This document shows, in pieces, positions 31,741-41,723 of a stretch of DNA of 64,000 nt. Position numbers and translations under genes: made by a program. The first letter of the stretch is position 1. Each line of letters opens with the position of its first letter. Source of the DNA: Enterobacter hormaechei ATCC 49162 (GTDB lineage: Bacteria; Pseudomonadota; Gammaproteobacteria; Enterobacterales; Enterobacteriaceae); assembly GCF_001875655.1 (NCBI RefSeq), contig NZ_MKEQ01000001.1, positions 1-64,000 of the forward strand, read 5' to 3'. Under the pieces are notes generated by a model, which was given only the letters and a program-made list of their open reading frames with translations, did not search any database and was not told the origin of the DNA.

Positions 31741-34700
31741 ATGACCACGAAAATAAAAGGCCGCAAAAGTGGCAGCAAAAAGGGGCACACTCCGGTTGAG
31801 TCTCCGGACAGCGCCCAGTCGATAGCCCGCGCCAAGATGCTGATCGCCCTGGGCGAAGGAGAGTTTGCCGGCGGGCTGACCGGCCAGACAATCTTTTTTG
31901 GGGACGGAACCTCTTATACGCCGCTGCAGAACGCCGACGGTTCGGAAAACTTTCCCGGCGTGGTCTGGGAGTTCCGATCCGGCGTGCAGGACCAGTCTTA
32001 CATTCAGGGCTTTCCCGGCGTCGAGAACGAATTGACTGTTGGCTACGAGCTGAAGTTCGCCGTTCCGTATATCCGCTCTATTTCGAACACACAGTTGTCA
32101 GCGGTACGTGTCCGCGTAGGCTGGGCGACCCTGCTCTGGCAGAAGGATAACGGCGACAAGGTTGGTACCCGTGTGGAATACGCCATCGATCTGTCTGTTG
32201 ATGGCGGCGCATATGAGACGGTGATTAACGGTGTCGTGGACGACAAGGCGACGACTCTCTACGAGCGAAGCCATCGCATAAACCTGCCGAAGGCCACCAC
32301 CGGCTGGCAGCTGCGCGTGCGCCGCGTCTCTCCGGACGCCACGAGCATCAACGTCGTCGATACGATGAAAGTGCAGGCGGTTACCGAGATCATCGATGCC
32401 AAGCTTCGCTACCCTCATACTGCTCTGCTTTACGTTGAATTTGATGCCCGGCAGTTTCCGAATGGCATCCCACAGGTGGTGTGCAGCCCGAAGGGGCGGA
32501 TAATCCGGGTACCGGATACTTATGATCCGGAGACCCGCACCTACAGCGGGACCTGGACGGGCACGTTTAAATGGGCCTGGACCGATAACCCGGCCTGGAT
32601 TTTCTACGATATCGTCCTGAGCGAGCGCTTTGGCCTCGGCCAGCGCATTGGCTCTGAACAGCTTGACCGCTGGGAGCTGTACCGCATCGCGCAATATTGC
32701 GATCAGCTGATCCCTGATGGCCGAGGCGGCATGGAGCCACGCCACCGCTGTAACGTGTACATCCAGGACCGGGCGGACGCATGGACTGTGCTGCGCGATC
32801 TGGCGGCACGGTTCCGGGGTATGACTTACTGGGGCGACAACCGCATGTATGTCCTGGCGGATATGCCGGACGACACCTCTCATATCTACAACCATGCCAA
32901 CGTGGTCAACGGCAAGTTTACATTCTCCGACCCCAGCGAGACGACGCGCTACACCACGGCGCTGGTTAACTGGTCCGATCCCAAAAATCACTACAAAGAC
33001 ACGCCTGAACCTGTTTACGACAACGATCTGGCAATGCGCTACGACTACCGCCAGATTGAGCTGACGGCTATTGGTTGCGATCGCCAGTCAGAAGCAAACC
33101 GTCACGGACGCTGGATCCTGCTGACGAACGGAGCGGGCGAGGTGGTGACGTTCGACACCGGCCTGGACGTGCCCCCGGTAGGTAAGGTTATTGGTGTGGC
33201 CGCGAATGAGCTGGCCGGGCGTATTATCGGTGGGCGCATCAGTGCAGTGAACGGGCGCACCGTTAAGCTTGACCGTGCAGCCGACGTCAAACCAGGCGAT
33301 CGCCTGTTCGTCAACCTGCCGTCCGGATCTGCGCAGGCGCGCACCGTCCAGGCTGTTAATGGTGAAATGGTTACCGTCACCACCCCCTGGAGTGAGACGC
33401 CGGAAGCGGAAAGCAACTGGGCAGTCGAGGCTGACGATCTGTATATGGCGCTGTTTCGCGTAACGGGCGTCACCGACAACAACGACGGCACCTATGCGGT
33501 CACCGGCACAACGTACAACCCCGATCTCTACTTCGCTGTGGATCATGGTGCCCGCCTCGATGAGCGCCCGATCAGCGTCATTCCACCGGGTGTGCAGGCA
33601 CCCCCGGATAATGTCTCAATCGACAGTTACTCGCAGGTCAGCCAGGGGATTGCTGTCACCACGATGCGCGTGGCGTGGGATTCCGTTTCCGGTGCGATAG
33701 CTTATGAGGCTGAGTGGCGAAAAGATTCCGGCAACTGGGTCAGTGTGCCGCGCACCTCAACTCAGGGCTTTGAGGTGCCGGGGATTTACGCTGGCCGCTA
33801 CCTGGTGCGCGTGCGCGCCGTTAATGCGATGGACGCATCCAGCGTCTGGAGCTTCTCGGATGAGGTGGCGCTAACCGGCAAAGTGGGCAATCCGCCGAAA
33901 CCGGTAGGCTTCATCGCTTCTGATAATGTGGTTTTCGGTATCGAGCTGAGCTGGGGATTCCCGGCGAACACCGACGACACGCTGAAGACGGAAATTCAGT
34001 ACAGCCTGACCGGGACGGAAGACGATGCCATGCTGCTGGCAGACGTACCCTATCCGCAGCGCAAGTATCAGCAGATGGGCCTTAAGGCAGGGCAAATTTT
34101 CTGGTACCGCGCGCAGCTGGTGGACCGCAGCGGAAACGAATCAGGGTATACAGAGTTTGTGCGCGGGCAGGCCAGCATCGATGTATCCGATATCACCGAT
34201 GCCATTCTTGAGGACATGAAAGGTTCCGATACGTTCAAAGACCTGATCGAGAGCGCGGTGGAGAGCAGTGAAAAGTTCGCAGAACTGGCTGATGCAATCA
34301 AAGAGAATGCAAACGGTCTTGCAGCGGCGGTTGGATCGAATAAGCAGACAGCAGAAGCAATCATCGGCAACGCGCTTGCTATTGCTGATGTTGTCGTGCG
34401 GCAGACAGCCCAGCAGGGCGCTAACTCTGCGACCTTCGAACAGCTCCGGGAGGTGATCGCCACTGAGACGGAGGCACGCGTCACGGATGTTACTCGTCTA
34501 GAAGCGAAAACTGCCCAGAATGAAGCGGGTATTACTGATGTTCGCCAGGCGTTAGCAACGGAAACTGAAGCTCGCGCCTCTGCGGTAAGTCAATTGACGG
34601 CTGCCACTCAGGTCGCATCTGACAAAGCTGATTCAGCAGCTGCTGTAGGTGCTCAGAATACAGCATCAATCACTGACCTTAGCCAGGTTGTCACGGACCT

Positions 34701-35568
34701 CGATTCCTCAATGGCATCACGCCTGGAAGAGCTGGGTGCACAAACTGATAAGGCCAGCGGCGGTATTCAGAGTAACTCCATCGCGCTAATAACGAGTACG
34801 CTGGCGCAGGTTGATCAGCAGGTGAGACTCAGCGCGCAGTACGGTGACAGTAAGGCCAGCATCGATCGTATTGATAATGTTATGGCAAGCGACAGGGAGG
34901 CAACAGCGCGTTCGCTGCTGAGTTTGCAGACTGACGTGAACGGCAACAAGGCAGAAATCAACAGCCTGAACCAGACGTTTTCCAATTATCAGCAGGCCAC
35001 GGCCACGCAGATAAACGGCATTACGGCGACCATCAACGGGCACACTTCAGCGATCACTACCAACGCGCAGACCATTGCGAACGTCAATGGCGACCTGAAG
35101 GCGATGTACAGCATCAAGGTCGGGTTATCCAGCAATGGTCAGCTTTACGCGGCAGGGATGGGGATCGGCGTGGAGAATACGCCGTCCGGCATGCAGTCGC
35201 AGGTTATCTTCCTGGCTGACCGCTTCGGCGTAACGCACCAGGCCGGAGCGACCGTTACGCTTCCTTTCGTTATCCAGAATGGGCAGACCATAATTCGGGA
35301 CACGGTTATTGGAGACGGGACGATTGGAAACGCCAAGATCGGCAGCTATATCCAATCTTCAACCTGGGACGGTACCGGGAACGTTGGCTGGCACATCAAC
35401 AAATCTGGCTACGCGACGTTTAACAACGTGACCGTTCGCGGCTCGATTTACGCCACAAACGGTAATTTTTCTTTCAATGGCTCCGGCAATACAACGGTGA
35501 TTAATGGTAATGGCGTAACCATTAATATTCCGGGTGGCGGCCGCATCGTACTGGGGACGTGGACATAA
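31741..35568 (+). CDS. Host specificity protein J (central tail fibre)
   Basis: 1275 residues. N-terminal tail hub region (GEGEFAGGLTGQTIFFGDGT), fibronectin type III-like repeats around 620-800, a long helical part, and a DUF1983-like region near 1110-1160 (AGMGIGVENTPSG, FLADRFGV). The glycine-rich C-terminus (NGNFSFNGSGNTTVINGNG) is the probable receptor-binding tip. It decides adsorption together with the fibre proteins that follow. Confidence 0.93.
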   Translation: MTTKIKGRKSGSKKGHTPVESPDSAQSIARAKMLIALGEGEFAGGLTGQTIFFGDGTSYTPLQNADGSENFPGVVWEFRSGVQDQSYIQGFPGVENELTVGYELKFAVPYIRSISNTQLSAVRVRVGWATLLWQKDNGDKVGTRVEYAIDLSVDGGAYETVINGVVDDKATTLYERSHRINLPKATTGWQLRVRRVSPDATSINVVDTMKVQAVTEIIDAKLRYPHTALLYVEFDARQFPNGIPQVVCSPKGRIIRVPDTYDPETRTYSGTWTGTFKWAWTDNPAWIFYDIVLSERFGLGQRIGSEQLDRWELYRIAQYCDQLIPDGRGGMEPRHRCNVYIQDRADAWTVLRDLAARFRGMTYWGDNRMYVLADMPDDTSHIYNHANVVNGKFTFSDPSETTRYTTALVNWSDPKNHYKDTPEPVYDNDLAMRYDYRQIELTAIGCDRQSEANRHGRWILLTNGAGEVVTFDTGLDVPPVGKVIGVAANELAGRIIGGRISAVNGRTVKLDRAADVKPGDRLFVNLPSGSAQARTVQAVNGEMVTVTTPWSETPEAESNWAVEADDLYMALFRVTGVTDNNDGTYAVTGTTYNPDLYFAVDHGARLDERPISVIPPGVQAPPDNVSIDSYSQVSQGIAVTTMRVAWDSVSGAIAYEAEWRKDSGNWVSVPRTSTQGFEVPGIYAGRYLVRVRAVNAMDASSVWSFSDEVALTGKVGNPPKPVGFIASDNVVFGIELSWGFPANTDDTLKTEIQYSLTGTEDDAMLLADVPYPQRKYQQMGLKAGQIFWYRAQLVDRSGNESGYTEFVRGQASIDVSDITDAILEDMKGSDTFKDLIESAVESSEKFAELADAIKENANGLAAAVGSNKQTAEAIIGNALAIADVVVRQTAQQGANSATFEQLREVIATETEARVTDVTRLEAKTAQNEAGITDVRQALATETEARASAVSQLTAATQVASDKADSAAAVGAQNTASITDLSQVVTDLDSSMASRLEELGAQTDKASGGIQSNSIALITSTLAQVDQQVRLSAQYGDSKASIDRIDNVMASDREATARSLLSLQTDVNGNKAEINSLNQTFSNYQQATATQINGITATINGHTSAITTNAQTIANVNGDLKAMYSIKVGLSSNGQLYAAGMGIGVENTPSGMQSQVIFLADRFGVTHQAGATVTLPFVIQNGQTIIRDTVIGDGTIGNAKIGSYIQSSTWDGTGNVGWHINKSGYATFNNVTVRGSIYATNGNFSFNGSGNTTVINGNGVTINIPGGGRIVLGTWT

Positions 35569-35569
35569 A

Positions 35570-36535
35570 ATGCCGACAGGACTACTGATAGAACTAAATG
35601 ACGGCGGAAAGCGCATGGAGATAACTGCGGGCCTGCGATGCCCGTCGTTTGGGGCCAACTTTGACAGTGGCTACCAGAAAGCCAAGTACGCTGATATTGC
35701 CGGTTATGTTTCCGGGGCGCAGGTGCTGTTTATCCCGCACGCGACAGCTTACCTTGATTCAGGGCTGCTTCATAAAATGAACTCGGTCACCATATCCGGC
35801 GGCCGCGTGACGCAGAATTCCACGATGAAGGATGTGAGCATCAGTGAGCGTGAGAGTACGTACACGTTCCCCGGAAGCATCTGGCAGATATTTCCTCCTG
35901 GTCAGCGTAAAGGAGAAGGCCTGCTTATTGATGACAGTACTGACTTCCTGGCGATTACCAATGCCACGCAGTCAGGGCAGTGTATCTGGAAGGGTACCGT
36001 CAATGTTCCCACTGGCGGCTGGGCAGTTCCCACGATAGCGGGGTACGACAAGTCCAAATATATCGTCTTTGGGCGCTGCAATAGCGGTAACACAGTCGAT
36101 TTCGATGGCAACACGGTCAGGTTCTTCAGCCCTCCATCCACCAACGATGACGCTCCGACAACCGGCACGATAGATATTGTCATATTCGCCAGTGGTGTGG
36201 CGCCGCAGCCGGGCACGGGGCTAAACATCCTCAATGCAGCCGGGGCTTGCACGTTTTCGACTACAAAGCGGCCTTTCGTTTACCTCAATCAACTCTGGAC
36301 GCCTTCGAAAAATGCCGTGAGCATCGGCAGCGGCTATGTTCCGCTGGGCAGATTCGGGCTGATGGCCCATGAAGTAAATGGCATGTATGTGTATCGAATG
36401 TTTGGAATAAAAATACAGAACGGCAGTGCTTCAGTTCAGGGTGGGAAATATCTTGGGCGCGAGCGGTATGCAATTTTTGGTAATGACACGGTAACGCCAC
36501 TGAACCTTCCCGTTCTACCCGATATGTACGTCTGA
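35570..36535 (+). CDS. Tail-associated protein (DUF6453-like)
   Basis: 321 residues from an ATG two bases after the J stop. MPTGLLIELNDGGKRMEITAG is typical of DUF6453-type proteins found behind J in lambdoid phages. Beta-rich; likely part of the tail tip or fibre. Function unproven. Confidence 0.7.
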   Translation: MPTGLLIELNDGGKRMEITAGLRCPSFGANFDSGYQKAKYADIAGYVSGAQVLFIPHATAYLDSGLLHKMNSVTISGGRVTQNSTMKDVSISERESTYTFPGSIWQIFPPGQRKGEGLLIDDSTDFLAITNATQSGQCIWKGTVNVPTGGWAVPTIAGYDKSKYIVFGRCNSGNTVDFDGNTVRFFSPPSTNDDAPTTGTIDIVIFASGVAPQPGTGLNILNAAGACTFSTTKRPFVYLNQLWTPSKNAVSIGSGYVPLGRFGLMAHEVNGMYVYRMFGIKIQNGSASVQGGKYLGRERYAIFGNDTVTPLNLPVLPDMYV

Positions 36536-36556
36536 ATAAACTGTCTTTTTAATCAA

Positions 36557-36579
36557 CCTCGCTCCGGCGGGGTTTTTTT
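36557..36579 (+). terminator. Terminator before tail fibre gene
   Basis: CCTCGC-TCCG-GCGGGG stem (one T-G pair), T7, just upstream of the fibre gene. Confidence 0.7.
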
Positions 36580-36595
36580 ATTGCCTGGAGAAAAC

Positions 36596-37921
36596 ATGAT
36601 TTATACCACTGGCACTATCGCCATCAGCGGAAACACCCTTACAGGTACCGGCACAAACTTCACTGCTGCTGGTTCTCTTATTCGTAACGGCTGTACCGTT
36701 ATTGCAATGACCAGCCCTGTGCAGGTATTTCAGATTACCACCATCGGCAGCGCAACAAGTCTCACCGTAACGCCAGCGGCTAACCCAGCAGTTCCCGCCG
36801 GAACCCGATTTGCCATTCTTCTGAGTGACAGTCTGAGCGTGGATGGTCTGGCGCAGGATATCGCTGAAACCTTCACGATGTACCAGCGCTACATGAGTGG
36901 GTTCGCTGATGTAATGAACGGGACGTCTGATGTCACCATCACTATCAACGGCACTGCCGTCACCGTGCCGGGTCAAAAATCTCTGGCGAAGAAAGGGGCT
37001 AACAGCGACATTACCAGCCTTTCAGGGCTGAAAACAGCTCTCAGCATTGAGCAGGGCGGGACCGGGGCAAAGAATGCCGCTGATGCTCGCACAAACCTCG
37101 GTTTGGGAAGTAGCGCAACGAAAGAGGCTCAATCCTCCACAATTGACACCACAGTCGGGGTTACGTTGATTAACGGTGCATGGGGTCTTGGCACTGGAGG
37201 TGTAAACTCAATTTCCTGGGGAGATATTGCAAGGCAAGGTAGATCCTCATTCGTTTCCAGTCAGACCGACGCTCCAGCTCAAAATACATTATTTTTTGGA
37301 ATAAATGCATCTCACCATACCGATGCAGGTTATGCTGCACAGTTTGCAGCCAGGGGGCAAATTGGTTTCTTTTGGCGCACTCGAGAGGCTCTCAGTTTCA
37401 ATGCCTGGCGAAAAGTTTACGATGATGGTAATACCACCAAAGCCAGCGACGGAACTCTTAAGGCTGCTTCACCGGTTGCCCGTATTGTGAAAAGCCAGGA
37501 GGAATGTCAACGCACTGATATAGATGAACCAGGTTTTGTCTGGTGCGGGTGCGGTACGGCGAACGCCGAGGCTGAAGGGATCAAAATCTCTCGGCTGGAA
37601 GTTGGGGTATATATTCTTACCGGTTCGGATGGCCTGGCATCAGAAGGCTGGCAGCTGCTGCCGCCAATGGACCCTGGCGGTATGGGGGAACTGGGTGTTG
37701 TTGAAGCAGAGCAGACAGAAAGCGGTGGGCTGACGATTCGGCTTTTTAAGCGGAAATACATGCTGAGCGATGAAGGGGAGATCGTCAAAACAAAGGGGGC
37801 TCCTATGGATGTTCCGGCCAACAGCTGGATCGACGTACGCCTCGACATGCCTGGGGATAGCATCTGGAATAAGCGTCAGAAAGAATCGAGTGAAGCGGCC
37901 TTACAGGAGCCTGCTTCGTAA
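36596..37921 (+). CDS. Tail fibre protein
   Basis: 441 residues from an ATG behind GGAG. The N-terminal part MIYTTGTIAISGNTLTGTGT and LSVDGLAQDIAETF is the tail-attachment type of lambdoid side fibres; IEQGGTGAKNAADARTNLGL is a common fibre repeat; a pyocin-knob-like part follows (about 195-280). The C-terminal 150 residues are present twice in the window. Probably determines host range. Confidence 0.85.
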   Translation: MIYTTGTIAISGNTLTGTGTNFTAAGSLIRNGCTVIAMTSPVQVFQITTIGSATSLTVTPAANPAVPAGTRFAILLSDSLSVDGLAQDIAETFTMYQRYMSGFADVMNGTSDVTITINGTAVTVPGQKSLAKKGANSDITSLSGLKTALSIEQGGTGAKNAADARTNLGLGSSATKEAQSSTIDTTVGVTLINGAWGLGTGGVNSISWGDIARQGRSSFVSSQTDAPAQNTLFFGINASHHTDAGYAAQFAARGQIGFFWRTREALSFNAWRKVYDDGNTTKASDGTLKAASPVARIVKSQEECQRTDIDEPGFVWCGCGTANAEAEGIKISRLEVGVYILTGSDGLASEGWQLLPPMDPGGMGELGVVEAEQTESGGLTIRLFKRKYMLSDEGEIVKTKGAPMDVPANSWIDVRLDMPGDSIWNKRQKESSEAALQEPAS

Positions 37922-38016
37922 AATAAACCGCCGCCTGTCGTATGCAAGAACGGGCGGCGGGTGGTTGCTCAGTGTTCATGCCCGAGCAATCGCCGGGAAT
38001 ACTACCTGAGTAAAAC

Positions 38017-38283
38017 TCAAATACCAACCTGACGAACGGTAGGTGATTCTGAAGTTAACCACATGTCAGATTCATCAAACATTTCTTCCAGCATTCGGTT
38101 CAGTTTTTCACGATCACTTTTGCTGGCGTTGCTGTTTAAGGCGTTCGCCTGCATCGGCTTAACCCTCACTTCGGCATCAGGGAAAATCTGGTGCACCCGC
38201 TTCGTTAGCTCAGCCAGAATAATCTCTCTGGCGCCAACCAAACCATCAACATTACGCTTGTCATAGACCAGCTCAACGAACAT
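38017..38283 (-). CDS. DinI-like family protein
   Basis: 88 residues, identical to the copy at 712-978. Last gene of the prophage, pointing back at the fibre gene. DinI relatives act on RecA filaments; a phage copy may tune the timing of SOS induction or repressor cleavage. Its LexA-like box shows it is itself SOS-regulated. Confidence 0.8.
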   Translation of the reverse strand: MFVELVYDKRNVDGLVGAREIILAELTKRVHQIFPDAEVRVKPMQANALNSNASKSDREKLNRMLEEMFDESDMWLTSESPTVRQVGI

Positions 38284-38323
38284 AAAGACCTCCGGAAACG
38301 ACTGTATTTTTAAAGAGAATTTA

Positions 38324-38343
38324 TACTGGTTATTTGTACAGTG
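38324..38343 (-). promoter_or_regulatory. LexA (SOS) box, right copy
   Basis: Same 20-bp site as at 1019-1038, TACTGGTTATTTGTACAGTG, 41 bp upstream of the DinI-like start. Confidence 0.7.
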
Positions 38344-38540
38344 TCAACGGTTAGGTATATAGCACTTCAGAAGAGAGCTATGGGGCATGGATGGGGCAAA
38401 AAAATTGTTTTTGAGGCGGCTTGGGGCATGAGTGGGACATTTTTACTCATATGAACTTTGGTGATTTTCATATGAAGTGAATTTTATGTAATTGATAATT
38501 CTAAAGAATACACATGCTCTTGGGCGTTCTTTAGTGATTT

Positions 38541-38651
38541 TTAAAATTGCCGCGTCACGCAGTTAAAGTGCCGGGCATACGCTTCCAGGCTGGTAATACC
38601 CAGGCGCACCCATTTCGGGTGCGACCACTGGGGCAGGCCCACGTACATCAT
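38541..38651 (-). pseudogene. yecE: yecE 5' fragment cut by the prophage
   Basis: Codons from the ATG at 38651 read [19 protein letters not shown] and on to AYARHFNCV, matching the start of E. coli YecE (DUF72). After the core the frame enters phage DNA and stops at TAA (38541-38543) after 36 residues. The remaining about 240 residues must lie at the far left end of the prophage array. The ATG overlaps the yecD stop. yecE is a known insertion site of Stx-type phages. Confidence 0.88.
38556..38566. other. Attachment core at the right chromosomal junction
   Basis: CACGCAGTTAA, the same 11 bp as at 1251-1261. To its right is yecE coding sequence, to its left phage DNA with two arm-type sites. 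The left chromosomal junction is outside the window. Confidence 0.8.
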
Positions 38652-39214
38652 AGCGCGCTGAGGATCTCATCCGTGCTGCGCACGCGCCCAATACGCGGGA
38701 AGATATGGGTCATGCTGCCCTGATGCTGATCCGTAGAGGCTGCGCTGCACGCATCTTCGGCGATCACCAGGTTAAAGCCCAGCTCCCAGGCGTTACGGGC
38801 AGTGGATTCCACACCGATGTTGGTGGAGATCCCGCACAGAATGATGGTGTCGATCCCGCGACGGCGCAGCTGTAGCTCCAGGTCGGTGCCATAGAATGCC
38901 CCCCACTGGCGTTTCGTGACTTCTATATCGCTGTCGCGTTTACCGAGCGAGACAGGATATGTCCACCAGTTGTCCGGCAGCGCCTGCGCCGGGGCCTGGG
39001 CATCAACCGGCTGTTTTAATGCTTCGGCGAAATCAGCGGACCAGCCGACGCGCACCATAACAACAGGCGAACCGCTGGCGCGGCATTTTTCCGCCAGACG
39101 CGCCGCGCGGCTGACCACATCGTCAGCGGTGTGTGGACCACCGGCAAAAGGCAGGATGCCTTCCTGTAAATCAATGACCACAAGGGCGGTTTTGGTGGCA
39201 TCTAATTTCAACAT
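38648..39214 (-). CDS. yecD: Isochorismatase-family hydrolase YecD
   Basis: 188 residues from the ATG at 39214 ([19 protein letters not shown]). The catalytic triad of the cysteine hydrolase family is visible: Asp in VVIDLQE, Lys in TKRQWGAF, Cys in LCGISTN. Very close to E. coli YecD over the full length. Substrate not established. Divergent from aspS with a 264-bp gap that holds both promoters. Operon partner yecE is now broken. Confidence 0.9.
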   Translation of the reverse strand: MLKLDATKTALVVIDLQEGILPFAGGPHTADDVVSRAARLAEKCRASGSPVVMVRVGWSADFAEALKQPVDAQAPAQALPDNWWTYPVSLGKRDSDIEVTKRQWGAFYGTDLELQLRRRGIDTIILCGISTNIGVESTARNAWELGFNLVIAEDACSAASTDQHQGSMTHIFPRIGRVRSTDEILSAL

Positions 39215-39478
39215 TGTCACTCCAGTCAAATGAATCGCTTACGCTACACCTTACGACGTGATGGCCTGTTATCGGGCGGATAATTTTGTTAATTTTTGTG
39301 AGAATAGGCAATAAGAGTACAGCAAACGCGCGTCAGGCCGTGCTTCGCTCTTATCGTGCGGCAGAATTTCCAGTATAATAGCCGCCTTTTTTCATCCAGT
39401 TGTAACATACAGAAAGCTGCGACATCGTAGCCTGCGAGACAGGCGACAATCAGCCTGCGGCTAATTAAGGGATATCTC

Positions 39479-41251
39479 ATGCGTACAGAATATTGCGGGC
39501 AGCTGCGTCAGTCCCACGTCGGGCAGCAGGTCACCCTGTGTGGTTGGGTCAATCGTCGTCGCGATCTTGGTAGCCTTATCTTTATTGATATGCGTGACCG
39601 CGAAGGTATCGTTCAGGTGTTCTTCGATCCGGATCGCGCTGATGCGTTGAAGCTGGCTTCTGAGCTGCGTAATGAGTTCTGCATTCAGGTGACGGGCACC
39701 GTGCGTGCGCGTGACGAGAAAAACATCAACGCTGAGATGGCGACCGGCGCTATCGAAGTGCTGGCGTCCGATCTGACGATCATCAACCGCGCGGAAGCGT
39801 TGCCGCTGGATTCCAACCACGTCAATACCGAAGAAGCGCGTCTGAAATACCGCTACCTGGATCTGCGTCGCCCGGAGATGGCCCAGCGTCTGAAAACCCG
39901 TGCGAAAATCACCAGCCTGGTGCGTCGCTTTATGGATGACCACGGTTTCCTGGATATCGAAACCCCGATGCTGACCAAAGCCACGCCGGAAGGCGCGCGC
40001 GATTACCTGGTGCCATCCCGCGTCCATAAAGGCAAATTCTATGCGCTGCCGCAGTCACCACAGCTGTTCAAACAGCTGCTGATGATGTCCGGCTTCGACC
40101 GCTACTATCAGATCGTGAAATGCTTCCGCGACGAAGACCTGCGCGCTGACCGTCAGCCAGAATTTACCCAGATCGATGTGGAAACCTCCTTCATGACTGC
40201 CGAGCAGGTGCGTGAGGTGATGGAAGCCCTGGTGCGTAGCCTGTGGAACGACGTGAAAGGCGTTGAGCTGGGCGATTTCCCGATCATGACCTTCGCCGAA
40301 GCGGAACGTCGCTACGGCTCCGACAAACCAGACCTGCGTAACCCGATGGAGCTGGTGGACGTGGCAGATCTGGTGAAAGCCGTTGAGTTCGCGGTCTTTG
40401 CTGGCCCGGCTAACGATCCGAAAGGCCGCGTGGCTGCCCTGCGCGTTCCGGGCGGCGCTGCCCTGAGCCGTAAGCAGATTGACGACTACGGCAACTTCAT
40501 CAAGATCTACGGCGCGAAAGGTCTGGCCTATATTAAAGTGACCGAGCGTGCAAAAGGTCTGGAAGGCATCACCAGCCCGGTGGCGAAATTCCTGAATGCG
40601 GACATCGTGGAAGCGATCCTTGAGCGCACCGGCGCGCAGGACGGCGACATGATCTTCTTCGGCGCAGACAATAAGAAAGTCGTTGCGGATGCGATGGGCG
40701 CGCTGCGTCTGAAGCTCGGCAAAGACCTGAACCTGACCGACGAAAGCAAATGGGCGCCACTGTGGGTTATCGACTTCCCAATGTTTGAAGACGACGGTGA
40801 AGGCGGCCTGACCGCGATGCACCACCCGTTCACCTCGCCAAAAGACATGACGGCGGCAGAGCTGAAAGCGGCGCCGGAAGAGGCGGTGGCAAACGCCTAC
40901 GATATGGTCATCAACGGCTACGAAGTGGGCGGTGGTTCCGTGCGTATTCACAGCGGTGAAATGCAGCAGACCGTGTTCGGCATTCTGGGCATTAATGAGC
41001 AGGAGCAGCGCGAGAAGTTTGGCTTCCTGCTGGACGCTCTGAAATACGGTACGCCTCCGCACGCGGGTCTGGCCTTCGGTCTTGACCGTCTGACCATGCT
41101 GCTGACCGGCACCGACAACATCCGTGATGTTATCGCCTTCCCGAAAACCACCGCAGCGGCGTGTCTGATGACCGAAGCGCCAAGCTTTGCCAACCCGGCC
41201 GCGCTGGCCGAGCTGGGCATTGAGGTGGTGAAGAAGGAAGAGAAAAACTGA
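39479..41251 (+). CDS. aspS: Aspartyl-tRNA synthetase
   Basis: 590 residues, the length of the bacterial enzyme. N-terminal OB-fold anticodon-binding domain, class II motifs 2 and 3 ([33 protein letters not shown]), and the bacterial GAD insertion in between. Charges tRNA-Asp. nudB follows after one base, so they are co-transcribed. Confidence 0.97.
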   Translation: MRTEYCGQLRQSHVGQQVTLCGWVNRRRDLGSLIFIDMRDREGIVQVFFDPDRADALKLASELRNEFCIQVTGTVRARDEKNINAEMATGAIEVLASDLTIINRAEALPLDSNHVNTEEARLKYRYLDLRRPEMAQRLKTRAKITSLVRRFMDDHGFLDIETPMLTKATPEGARDYLVPSRVHKGKFYALPQSPQLFKQLLMMSGFDRYYQIVKCFRDEDLRADRQPEFTQIDVETSFMTAEQVREVMEALVRSLWNDVKGVELGDFPIMTFAEAERRYGSDKPDLRNPMELVDVADLVKAVEFAVFAGPANDPKGRVAALRVPGGAALSRKQIDDYGNFIKIYGAKGLAYIKVTERAKGLEGITSPVAKFLNADIVEAILERTGAQDGDMIFFGADNKKVVADAMGALRLKLGKDLNLTDESKWAPLWVIDFPMFEDDGEGGLTAMHHPFTSPKDMTAAELKAAPEEAVANAYDMVINGYEVGGGSVRIHSGEMQQTVFGILGINEQEQREKFGFLLDALKYGTPPHAGLAFGLDRLTMLLTGTDNIRDVIAFPKTTAAACLMTEAPSFANPAALAELGIEVVKKEEKN

Positions 41252-41252
41252 T

Positions 41253-41696
41253 ATGGCATATAAGCGTCCCGTTTCTGTCCTGGTGGTCATTTATGCAGAA
41301 GACACGAAGCGGGTGCTGATGTTGCAGCGGCGCGACGATCCGGATTTCTGGCAGTCGGTTACCGGCAGCCTGGAAGAGGGGGAGACCGCGCCGCAGGCCG
41401 CCGCGCGTGAAGTAAAGGAAGAGGTCGCCATTGATGTTGCTCGCGAGCAACTGACCCTGAAGGACTGTCAGCGCACGGTGGAGTTTGAAATTTTTAGCCA
41501 TTTACGTCATCGCTATGCACCGGGAATTGAGCGCAATACGGAATCGTGGTTCTGCCTTGCGCTTCCCCATGAGCGGGAGATCGTGTTCACTGAACATCTG
41601 ACCTACCGCTGGGTGAATGCGGCGGATGCCGCCGCACTGACCAAGTCATGGAGCAACCGGCAGGCGATTGAAGAATTTGTAATTAACGCTGCCTGA
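41253..41696 (+). CDS. nudB: Dihydroneopterin triphosphate diphosphatase
   Basis: 147 residues with a Nudix box (GSLEEGETAPQAAAREVKEE, then EVAI). NudB removes pyrophosphate from dihydroneopterin triphosphate in folate synthesis. Same position after aspS as in E. coli. Confidence 0.93.
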   Translation: MAYKRPVSVLVVIYAEDTKRVLMLQRRDDPDFWQSVTGSLEEGETAPQAAAREVKEEVAIDVAREQLTLKDCQRTVEFEIFSHLRHRYAPGIERNTESWFCLALPHEREIVFTEHLTYRWVNAADAAALTKSWSNRQAIEEFVINAA

Positions 41697-41723
41697 GAAG
41701 GCGCGATTTTTGGAGAACTTTTT

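Larger units (their letters stand above)
1262..38566. mobile_element. Complete lambdoid siphovirus prophage in yecE
   Basis: A full phage genome in lysogenic order runs int/xis, early left operon, repressor/Cro, replication, Q, tRNAs, lysis, packaging, HK97-like head, lambda-like tail, tail fibre, DinI-like gene. The right edge joins the 5' end of yecE; the left edge joins another copy of the phage right end. The period between the repeated ends is 37,305 bp, which should equal the phage genome length. The structural genes look intact. Integrase and excisionase carry indels that, if real, would prevent excision. Confidence 0.95.
37306..38566. repeat. Direct repeat, right copy of prophage right end
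   Basis: Second copy of the 1,261-bp repeat, offset by 37,305 bp from the first. It ends at the attachment core and joins host yecE. The repeat begins inside the tail fibre gene only because the window starts there; the true duplication may extend through the whole prophage. Confidence 0.95.

Noticed and set aside
32098..32991. Minus-strand frame of 297 codons opposite gpJ
   Set aside because: Antisense shadow of the central tail fibre gene.
1..38566. Shiga toxin or other known toxin genes in the yecE prophage
   Set aside because: The Q-to-lysis interval holds only tRNA genes; no stx-like or other recognised toxin frame is present in the copy seen.
40055..41290. Long minus-strand frame of 411 codons opposite aspS
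   Set aside because: Shadow of aspS: high His/Arg/Val content and no ribosome site; aspS is certain.
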